From contig JAUYES010000561.1 of assembly GCA_030691225.1 (NCBI GenBank), forward strand, positions 1-8,124: a stretch of DNA of 8,124 nt, given 5' to 3'. Made by a program: the position numbers and the translations under genes. The notes beneath the pieces are model-generated. The model saw only the letters and a list, made by a program, of their open reading frames with translations. It ran no database searches and was not told where the DNA came from. Below are positions 1 to 5,893 of the stretch, in pieces. Source of the stretch: Holophaga sp. (GTDB taxonomy: Bacteria > Acidobacteriota > Holophagae > Holophagales > Holophagaceae). Positions within the stretch are counted from its first letter, which is position 1. Every line of letters begins with the position of its first letter.

Positions 1-1
1 C

Positions 2-430
2 GGCGCCGGAGCCAAGGTGGGTCCCTTTGCCCATCTCCGCGAAGGCACGGTATTGGATGAAAAAGTCCACATGGGCAATTTCGTGGAGACCAAAAAGGCC
101 CACCTTCGCGCCGGGGCGAAAGCCAACCATCTCAGCTACCTCGGCGATTGCGAAGTGGGCGAGCGCACCAACATCGGCGCTGGCTTCATTACCTGCAACT
201 ACGATGGCCATCGCAAACACCGAACCATGATTGGGAAAGATGTATTCGTGGGTTCCGACTGCCAGGCAGTGGCTCCGATTACTCTTGGCGATGGCTGCGT
301 AACAGCCGCTGGCACGACCCTTACCGTGGATGTTCCGGCTCGGGCCTTGGCGCTTTCACGTGTGCCCCAAGTGAACAAGGAGGGGGCCGCCGAACGAATG
401 AGAGCGAAACGCAAGGGCGGCCTGGGTTAG
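2..430 (+). CDS. glmU: GlmU, bifunctional UDP-GlcNAc pyrophosphorylase / glucosamine-1-phosphate acetyltransferase (C-terminal part, 5' truncated by window)
   Basis: GlmU makes UDP-N-acetylglucosamine in the cytoplasm, the precursor of peptidoglycan and LPS; the C-terminal domain acetylates glucosamine-1-phosphate with acetyl-CoA. Only about the last 142 residues are present, all from the left-handed beta-helix acetyltransferase domain. The frame is open from base 2, so the GTG at 17 is an internal Val and not a start. Diagnostic stretches are [28 protein letters not shown] (with the His and Tyr that belong to the family's active site), [34 protein letters not shown] and the ending [12 protein letters not shown]. 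The tail after that is short and basic (RMRAKRKGG), as is common in GlmU. The gene ends 35 bases before the MlaE-type permease with no visible terminator, so read-through into the transport genes is plausible. Confidence 0.96.
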   Translation, partial: GAGAKVGPFAHLREGTVLDEKVHMGNFVETKKAHLRAGAKANHLSYLGDCEVGERTNIGAGFITCNYDGHRKHRTMIGKDVFVGSDCQAVAPITLGDGCVTAAGTTLTVDVPARALALSRVPQVNKEGAAERMRAKRKGGLG

Positions 431-465
431 ACTGGTTCTTTGCGCCCCCGCGCACTGAAAGCCCA

Positions 466-1242
466 ATGCTGAATTCCATGCTCGAAAACCTTGGCGCCAA
501 GATCCTTGTCCTCCTCGACCAGGCGGGGGATTTCGCCGTGGTCTCAGGCCGAGCCTTTCGCGCGATCTTTAAGCGCCCCTTCGACGGGGCTGCCTTGATG
601 CACCAATTCCAGTCCGTGGGCGTCAATAGCATTCCGGTTATTTTGCTTACCTCCTTGGCGGTGAGCATGGTGTTCGCCGTGCAGTTGGCCTATGGATTCA
701 AACAATTCCAAGCGGAAGGACACGCTTCCCAGATAAACGGATTGGCCATCGTGCGCGAACTGGCGCCGGTCATTTCGGGCCTGATGATGGCGGGCCGGGT
801 TGGCAGTGCCATGGCGGCAGAACTCGGTACCATGCAGGTGACCGAACAAATCGACGCCCTGGAATGCCTGGCCACCGATCCCATTCACTACCTGTTTGTA
901 CCCCGGCTGCTGGCTTCCGCCATCATGGTTCCCATGCTCGTCGGCCTCAGTATCTACGTGGGTTACTGGGGCGGCTATCTCTTGCTCGTGGGGGTCGAGG
1001 GACAAAGTTCCGTGGTCTATGCCAGCGACTTCTTCAAGTTGTTGTCCTTCCGGGATCTGCGCATCGCGCTCTACAAGGCCTTCGTGTTCGGCGTCATCAT
1101 CGCCCTCGTGGGTTGCTGGCGCGGTTATCGAACCCACGGAGGGGCCGAAGGCGTGGGCAATGCCCCCACCAGCAGCGTGGTGACATCCAGCCTCTGGATC
1201 CTGATCTCCGATTTTTTCCTGACGAAGCTTCTGCTCGTCTGA
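466..1242 (+). CDS. mlaE: MlaE-type ABC transporter permease (MCE lipid-transport system)
   Basis: Inner-membrane permease of an MCE-type phospholipid transporter, the dimeric core that joins the MlaF ATPase to the MCE protein ring. The 258-residue length matches the MlaE family (about 260). Family hallmarks are visible: an amphipathic N-terminus, a hydrophobic helix around 56-76, the conserved block RELAPVISGLMMAGRVGSA near 97-115, then ELGTMQVTEQIDAL and the DPIHYLFVPRLLA segment near 138-150. Further hydrophobic segments lie near 148-170 and 195-255, and the GGAEGVG motif precedes the last membrane helix. I start at the ATG at 466; the frame stays open back to 148, but that part overlaps glmU in another frame and is not MlaE-like. 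An in-frame ATG at 478 is an alternative; neither has a strong Shine-Dalgarno. mlaF begins nine bases downstream. The family is certain; the orthologue name is by analogy. Confidence 0.93.
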   Translation: MLNSMLENLGAKILVLLDQAGDFAVVSGRAFRAIFKRPFDGAALMHQFQSVGVNSIPVILLTSLAVSMVFAVQLAYGFKQFQAEGHASQINGLAIVRELAPVISGLMMAGRVGSAMAAELGTMQVTEQIDALECLATDPIHYLFVPRLLASAIMVPMLVGLSIYVGYWGGYLLLVGVEGQSSVVYASDFFKLLSFRDLRIALYKAFVFGVIIALVGCWRGYRTHGGAEGVGNAPTSSVVTSSLWILISDFFLTKLLLV

Positions 1243-1251
1243 GGAACCCCC

Positions 1252-2064
1252 ATGGAACCCGTTATCGATGTCGTCAACCTTTCCAAGGCCTTCGGGCCCA
1301 AGGTCGTTCTATCCAATGTCAATTTGCAGGTTCAGGAAGGTGAAAGCCTCTGCGTGATGGGTGGTTCAGGCACCGGCAAGACGGTGCTGCTGCGCAACAT
1401 CATGGGGCTCCTTACACCCGATTCGGGGCATGTCGCCGTGGATGGCAAGATCATCCAACAACTCAATCGGGACGAACTTTTCGAAGTGCGACAAAAGATC
1501 GGCATGTGCTTCCAGATGGCGGCCTTATTCGATTCCATGACGGTGGAAGAGAACGTGGGCTTTGCCCTGAAACGCCATACGCCCATGACCAAGGCCGAGA
1601 TTGCCGATCGCGTGGATGAATGCCTTTCCATGGTGGGCCTCAAGGACACCAATAAGCTGAAACCATCCGAACTCTCCGGCGGCATGAAGCGCCGGGTGGG
1701 CTTCGCCAGAGCCATCGCGCTCAAACCCAAGATCCTGCTCTTCGATGAACCCACCACCGGTCTGGACCCAGTAATGACTGATGTGATCGGTCGCATTATC
1801 TTGGATCTCAAAGCCGAATTAGGTATGACCAGCATCACTGTCACCCACGATCTCAAGAGCGCCTTCGAAATTGCCGATCGCATCGCCCTGATCTTCCGGG
1901 GCGAGTGCATTGCCTGCCAAACACCCGGTGAATTCAAGGTCAACCCGCATCCTGTCGTACAGCAGTTCCTGCGCGGCGATGCCGACGGCCCATTCCTGCA
2001 GGACCCACCACCGCCCAAACGGGCCCTTGACCGCGCCCTTTTCCACCCTATTCACATCGATTAA
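1252..2064 (+). CDS. mlaF: MlaF-type ABC transporter ATP-binding protein
   Basis: Cytoplasmic ATPase that would power the MlaE-type permease in lipid transport between the membranes. All nucleotide-binding elements are intact in the 270 residues: Walker A GGSGTGKT at 37-44, Q-loop Gln88 in GMCFQMAALFDSMTV, ABC signature LSGGM at 141-145 followed by KRRVGFARA, Walker B ILLFDE at 161-166 with catalytic Glu166, D-loop GLDP at 170-173, and H-loop His199 in TVTHD. The phrase FQMAALFDSMTVEENV is typical of the MlaF/Ttg2A branch. The ATG at 1252 is preceded by GAGGA at 1241-1245, which overlaps the mlaE stop, so translation of the two is probably coupled. The C-terminal tail after FLRGDADGP is proline-rich and basic (roughly 248-270); its role is unknown. 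The MCE gene follows after 16 bases. Confidence 0.95.
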   Translation: MEPVIDVVNLSKAFGPKVVLSNVNLQVQEGESLCVMGGSGTGKTVLLRNIMGLLTPDSGHVAVDGKIIQQLNRDELFEVRQKIGMCFQMAALFDSMTVEENVGFALKRHTPMTKAEIADRVDECLSMVGLKDTNKLKPSELSGGMKRRVGFARAIALKPKILLFDEPTTGLDPVMTDVIGRIILDLKAELGMTSITVTHDLKSAFEIADRIALIFRGECIACQTPGEFKVNPHPVVQQFLRGDADGPFLQDPPPPKRALDRALFHPIHID

Positions 2065-2080
2065 ACCTTCTGGATATGCC

Positions 2081-3547
2081 ATGAAACTCGAATCCAAAGT
2101 CGGCGCCTTCTTTATCGGTTCCATCGTGATTCTCGGTGCACTCATTTTGCGCACTGAGAAGCTGGAACTCTTCGGGAGATCCGATGAGCGAAGCTTCCGC
2201 ACCGAATTTGCCCAAGTTGCGGGGCTCAATGTCCAGGGCCATATCCGCATCGCTGGAGTGAAGGTTGGCACCGTCAAGGAAATCGGCATCGAAAAGGGCC
2301 GCGCCGTTGTCAGCTTCACCGTGGAAAAGAAATATGCCTTAACCAAGGGCGCCACGGCTTCGCTCAGCAGTATCGGGATTTTGGGCGAAAAATACATCGA
2401 GTTGGATCCGGGCCAACCCACGCAGGAAACCCTTCCCGAAGGCAGCGCCATCCCCAGCAAAACGGGCATGAGTCTGGACAACCTGATGGAGACTCTTGGC
2501 GCCATCGGCACTGATGTGAAGGGCATCACCTACGCTCTGAATCAATCCATCGGTGGCGAAAACGGTCGTCAGAAAATCGACGAGATTGTGGATAATATCC
2601 GCCAACTCACCGGGGAATTCCGCTCCATGGCCCAGGAGAATCACGCCGCCATCAATAACACCATGGCGAACGTGGAATCCATCACCGGTGAACTGAAGGA
2701 TCGTCTCCCCAGGATCGCCAAGCAGTTCGAGGATCTGGGTAAAGGCCTCAACGACATGGTGGACCAGAGCAAACCTGAGATGAAGGGCCTACTCACCGAT
2801 GTTCGCAAACTGGCCCAGGGCTTCCAGTCCACATCAGAAAACATTCGCTCCATCACCGACAAGCTGAATAAGGGTGAAGGCACTATCGGCAAGTTGCTTA
2901 CCGACGAAAGTACCATTCAGAAGGTAAATGCCGCTGTCGACAATGTGAACGAGATGTTGGGCGGTCTCAAAAACATGGATCTTCGCCTGGACCTAAATGC
3001 CGCCAGTTGGGCCTCACGAAACGACAGCATGATCGGACTCGGTATCGAGTTCGCGCCGCGCAAGGACTACTGGTACAGCTTGGCCGTGAACTCTTCACCC
3101 GATGGCAAGGTTTCGGATAGCACCCGCACCGTAACGCGCATTGATCCCATCACCGGCTTGCCCACCAGTACGATCGAGAAAGTTCGCACCATCAATGCCG
3201 AACAGGTCATGACGCTATCCGCCGAATTTATGAAGCGGATCGGCGATTACTTTGTGGTCCACGCCGGCATCATCGATGGCAAGGGAGGCGCGGGTGCCGA
3301 ACTTCGATTCATGGATGACCGTCTACGTTTTGGCGGCCTTGCCTATGATTTTGGCAAACGCGATGACAAACCCAACCCCCGCTACCGCCTGACCTCAAGC
3401 TACCAATTTTGGAAGGGGCTTTATCTCAAGGCTGGGATGCAGGATCTTGCCAATAAGGAATTCCGTAGCTTCTATTTCGGTGGCGGTGTTCGCTGGAAGG
3501 ATGATGACCTTAAAAAGCTGGTGGGGTTAGCCAGCGCCGGGAAGTAA
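2081..3547 (+). CDS. MCE (MlaD-type) lipid-transport protein with long helical region and C-terminal predicted beta-barrel domain
   Basis: Substrate-binding/tunnel component of the MCE transporter, 488 residues, far longer than E. coli MlaD (about 180). Visible parts, in order: an N-terminal membrane anchor at 7-23 (VGAFFIGSIVILGALIL); one MCE domain at about 38-112 with the core GLNVQGHIRIAGVKVGTV and ending SSIGILGEKYIELDPG; a helical, low-aromatic stretch at about 130-298 with the MCE-typical KGEGTIGKLLTDE at 264-276; and from about 300 to 474 a region of alternating polar and hydrophobic residues readable as roughly ten beta-strands (for example 316-325, 330-338, 390-398, 415-424, 446-454, 463-473). 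MCE domains form hexameric pores in the periplasm. The C-terminal part resembles the outer-membrane barrel fusions described for some MlaD proteins. The start at 2081 places the anchor at the N-terminus; the frame is open back to 1910, but that part overlaps mlaF. The ribosome site is weak. Confidence 0.92.
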   Translation: MKLESKVGAFFIGSIVILGALILRTEKLELFGRSDERSFRTEFAQVAGLNVQGHIRIAGVKVGTVKEIGIEKGRAVVSFTVEKKYALTKGATASLSSIGILGEKYIELDPGQPTQETLPEGSAIPSKTGMSLDNLMETLGAIGTDVKGITYALNQSIGGENGRQKIDEIVDNIRQLTGEFRSMAQENHAAINNTMANVESITGELKDRLPRIAKQFEDLGKGLNDMVDQSKPEMKGLLTDVRKLAQGFQSTSENIRSITDKLNKGEGTIGKLLTDESTIQKVNAAVDNVNEMLGGLKNMDLRLDLNAASWASRNDSMIGLGIEFAPRKDYWYSLAVNSSPDGKVSDSTRTVTRIDPITGLPTSTIEKVRTINAEQVMTLSAEFMKRIGDYFVVHAGIIDGKGGAGAELRFMDDRLRFGGLAYDFGKRDDKPNPRYRLTSSYQFWKGLYLKAGMQDLANKEFRSFYFGGGVRWKDDDLKKLVGLASAGK

Positions 3548-3553
3548 TAGCAC

Positions 3554-4318
3554 ATGCTCAGTCCTTCTTCGTATTCCACACCGGAATGGCCTTTTTTGGC
3601 CGTGCGACGTGGAATGCCTTTGGGCCTGGCGCTCCTGGCCATGATCGGTGCCTTCCTACATTCACCAGGAAGGGGCTGGCTGGTTCTCATTGCCGTCGGA
3701 TTTCTGGCCGAGGTGTGGCCTTCCTTTAAACACGGCGAGGCCTACCTGCGTAATCGTCGAGCGATCGTACGCTGGGATGGTTTCTGGACCACTGCCTTTC
3801 GCCCAGTGGCCCGTTTCCTGGGCATGGAAGAGACCTGGGTACTCTCGTTCTGTGCCTGGAATAATCGCCGAGTGCAGGAAGTTTTTGAAACGCGCCGCGC
3901 AAAGAATGCCCTGATCCTTCTTCCCCACTGCATTCAAATGGCGCGCTGCAAAGCCGATATCTTCGAGGATCCGAAAAACTGCTATGAATGCGGGCTCTGC
4001 CCTGTGGGTGACACCCTGGAAGCGAGTCTGAAAAATCGATGGAATGTGCGCATCAGTAATCGCAGCCATAAGGCGTACCGAGATGCCCGGGAATTCCACC
4101 CCGATTTGATCGTGGCCGTGAGTTGCTCCGATCGCCTGCTGAAGGGCCTTACGAAACTGGCCGAGGTGCCTTGTTTCGTTCTCCCACTCCAGCTTCCCCA
4201 CGGCATGTGTGTGGATACCACTTTCAGTGTTCCAAACCTGATCACCGCTATGGACAACCTGGTGGAACCCCGCACAACGACCCCTGCCAAGATCCAGCCT
4301 CTGGAGGGCATCGCGTGA
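3554..4318 (+). CDS. DUF116 family membrane protein with conserved cysteine cluster
   Basis: A protein of 254 residues that I recognise as DUF116; no biochemical function is established that I can name. The N-terminal part has two hydrophobic stretches (about 21-35 and 41-56), so membrane attachment is likely. The conserved domain begins at NALILLPHCIQ (118-128) and holds eight cysteines: 126, 132, 143, 146, 149, 191, 207 and 219. C143-x2-C146-x2-C149 with C126 and C132 looks like a metal or iron-sulfur site, which is inference. The segments FHPDLIVAVSCSDRLLKGL and LPLQLPHGMCVDTT match the later DUF116 blocks. The ATG at 3554 lies six bases after the MCE stop, with GGGAAG at 3540-3545 as probable ribosome site. 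The end overlaps the prenyltransferase start by four bases (GTGA), so the two products are probably made together. Confidence 0.82.
   Translation: MLSPSSYSTPEWPFLAVRRGMPLGLALLAMIGAFLHSPGRGWLVLIAVGFLAEVWPSFKHGEAYLRNRRAIVRWDGFWTTAFRPVARFLGMEETWVLSFCAWNNRRVQEVFETRRAKNALILLPHCIQMARCKADIFEDPKNCYECGLCPVGDTLEASLKNRWNVRISNRSHKAYRDAREFHPDLIVAVSCSDRLLKGLTKLAEVPCFVLPLQLPHGMCVDTTFSVPNLITAMDNLVEPRTTTPAKIQPLEGIA
4303..4308 (+). promoter_or_regulatory. Shine-Dalgarno site for the UbiA-family gene
   Basis: GGAGGG lies six bases before the GTG at 4315, inside the last codons of the DUF116 gene. It is the strongest ribosome-binding site in the window. It settles the start of the downstream gene at the GTG that overlaps the DUF116 stop as GTGA, in preference to the in-frame ATG at 4366 or the open frame extending back to 4123. 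Confidence 0.8.
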
Positions 4319-5208
4319 ATGGACCCATCCGAAGTCACCTTGAACGGCTGCTAGGGCCCACGCCGATGGCCTATCTGCTCCATCTACGCCCTCTGGAATG
4401 GCCCATCATGACGGCCCATTTTCTGCTGGGCACTCTCTTGGCCATGGGTAGCGACGTACCTTTGAAGGCAACGGGTTTCGGGTGGTTCGTGTTTGTGGTG
4501 CTGATGAATGGCGGCACCCTTGCCATCAACAGCGCCTTCGATAACGACGAGGGTGATATCGGCTATCTCAAGCAGCCTCCTAAGCCGCCGAAATACCTCT
4601 TCCATGTTTCCGCCGCCATGCTGTTTTTGAGTTTGGCCTTGGGCTTCCTGCTGCCGCCCCTGTTTGCTTGGAGCAATGCTGTCTGTGTTGTCATGTCCTT
4701 TTTGTATTCCGTCCCTCCGGTGCGCCTTAAGGCCCGGGCTGGATGGGATGTGGTGATCAACTGCCTTGGCTTTGGCCTACTGACACCGCTGGCGGGCTGG
4801 GGCTTAACAGGCCGACCTCCAACGGCACCCTTTGTCGTGCTGACGTTTGGCTTTGCACTTCTTTTTTGCGCGCTCTATCCGCTGACTCAGATTTATCAGA
4901 TCGAAGAGGATCGTAGGCGCGGCGATGTCACGATGGTAATCAAACTCGGCGAGAGCCTAAGCTTGGCCTTGGCGCTAGGAATGATGATTCTGGCTCATGG
5001 CTGTTTTGCCTGGGGAGTCTTGCGTTCTGGTCCAGGCCTTGGATGGCTTGGCCTATCCCTTGGCATTTGGCTGGTCGTACTGGTGCCCTGGCTCATCCAG
5101 TGGCGGCAGTGGACCCCCAAAAAACACGAACAGGGCATGTACTTGGCATTGGCCGCGTGGGCTATCACCGATATCAGCGTCCTAGTTCTCATGTGGCCCC
5201 GAGGGTGA
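4315..5208 (+). CDS. UbiA-family prenyltransferase (substrate unknown)
   Basis: Integral membrane enzyme of 297 residues that should transfer a prenyl chain from a prenyl diphosphate to an acceptor. Family evidence: the N-terminal LRPLEWPIMTAHFLLG (24-39), the first Asp-rich region INSAFDNDEGD (71-81), the YSVPPVRLKAR motif (131-141) and the second Asp-rich region YQIEEDRRRGD (194-204) followed by TMVIKLG. About eight or nine hydrophobic segments fill the rest. The first motif differs from the usual NDxxDxxxD: Ser73 replaces the first Asp, and the later acidic residues are D76, D78, E79 and D81. It is followed by an unusual lysine/proline-rich loop, LKQPPKPPKYL (85-95). The acceptor could be a quinone precursor, a lipid or something else; the sequence alone does not say. 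The GTG start overlaps the DUF116 stop; pgeF starts 22 bases downstream. Confidence 0.87.
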   Translation: MNGPIRSHLERLLGPTPMAYLLHLRPLEWPIMTAHFLLGTLLAMGSDVPLKATGFGWFVFVVLMNGGTLAINSAFDNDEGDIGYLKQPPKPPKYLFHVSAAMLFLSLALGFLLPPLFAWSNAVCVVMSFLYSVPPVRLKARAGWDVVINCLGFGLLTPLAGWGLTGRPPTAPFVVLTFGFALLFCALYPLTQIYQIEEDRRRGDVTMVIKLGESLSLALALGMMILAHGCFAWGVLRSGPGLGWLGLSLGIWLVVLVPWLIQWRQWTPKKHEQGMYLALAAWAITDISVLVLMWPRG

Positions 5209-5230
5209 ACCTCCTGTTCCGGGAAATGCC

Positions 5231-5878
5231 ATGATTGCTCCGAGTGTTCCACCACCCTTTCCTTTGCAATGGGGTTTTACGACACGCCTGGATTCCCCAA
5301 ATTCAGCGCCACCAATCCGCCTGAAACAAATTCATGGGTGCGAAATCCACCCCGCAAACGATGAGGTGCAGTTGGGTGACGGCCTGTGGACCACGACACC
5401 CGGGGAAGCCATCGGGGTGCGGGTCGCCGATTGTGCCCCCATTCTTTTAGCTGGCTTAGCGGCAAATACCCCCTGGGTGGCCGCCCTACACGCCGGTTGG
5501 CGCGGAGCCGTGGCGGCAATTCTGCGCCGGGGAGTGAGGCAGTTTGAAGAGCAGGGCGGACACCCAAAAGACTTGGTCTGGGCCATCGGGCCTGCCATCG
5601 GACGCTGTCATTTTGAAGTAGGAGTCGAGGTCATTGAGGCTGCTCGTGAAGATTCCACCTGGCGAGATGACCTTGCCACCGAATCGCCATCCGGGAAATT
5701 TTTCTTCGATCTTCACGGGTTTCTACGCGCACAGGCCCTAGATCTGGGCCTGGATATGCGAAAGGACGGCTCCATCAACCGCTGCACGCGCTGTGAGCCA
5801 GAGTTGTTCTTCAGTTATCGAGGTGGCGACACGGAAGGCCGCCAGTGGGGCTGGGTTCAGATCGGTGAAAAGAACTGA
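5231..5878 (+). CDS. pgeF: PgeF/YfiH family peptidoglycan-editing factor (multicopper-oxidase-like, LACC1 family), short form
   Basis: Member of the YfiH/LACC1 family. In E. coli the protein prevents wrong amino acids such as serine from staying in the peptidoglycan stem peptide; homologues have been shown to act on nucleosides. Family motifs are clear: LKQIHG (31-36), GDGLWTT (49-55), RVADCAPILL (64-73), HAGWRG (87-92), GPAIGRCHFEVG (120-131), and NRCTRCEPELFFSYR (183-197) near the end. His35, Cys68 and His87 correspond to the expected zinc ligands. The N-terminal part is shortened: between GFTTR (15-19) and LKQIHG only about 11 residues remain, where the GG-S...NL...NR block of roughly 40 extra residues usually sits. 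The ATG at 5231 has GGGAA at 5221-5225. It is the last gene of the plus-strand run and faces a minus-strand gene 15 bases away. Confidence 0.92.
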   Translation: MIAPSVPPPFPLQWGFTTRLDSPNSAPPIRLKQIHGCEIHPANDEVQLGDGLWTTTPGEAIGVRVADCAPILLAGLAANTPWVAALHAGWRGAVAAILRRGVRQFEEQGGHPKDLVWAIGPAIGRCHFEVGVEVIEAAREDSTWRDDLATESPSGKFFFDLHGFLRAQALDLGLDMRKDGSINRCTRCEPELFFSYRGGDTEGRQWGWVQIGEKN

Positions 5879-5893
5879 CCGCGAAAACAGACC

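Noticed and set aside
148..465. Upstream extension of the MlaE frame to 148
   Set aside because: It overlaps glmU in another frame, the translated part is Arg/Trp/Ser-rich with no family resemblance, and MlaE-like sequence begins near 466.
544..1137. Long minus-strand open frame opposite mlaE
   Set aside because: His/Gln/Gly-rich translation with no domain, fully antisense to a clear gene; a shadow.
1332..2018. Long minus-strand open frame opposite mlaF
   Set aside because: Ser/Arg/Pro-rich antisense shadow of a conserved ATPase.
1910..2080. Upstream extension of the MCE frame to 1910
   Set aside because: It overlaps mlaF; the membrane anchor belongs at the N-terminus, directly after the ATG at 2081.
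1819..2529. Minus-strand open frame across the mlaF/MCE junction
   Set aside because: Antisense to two conserved genes and shows no recognisable motif.
4123..4314. Upstream extension of the UbiA frame into DUF116
   Set aside because: The GTG at 4315 has a strong Shine-Dalgarno and the usual GTGA overlap; the extension is an out-of-frame reading of DUF116.
5863..5881. CGGT/ACCG inverted repeat as a terminator for pgeF
   Set aside because: Only four base pairs with an 11-base loop and no T-run; too weak to call.
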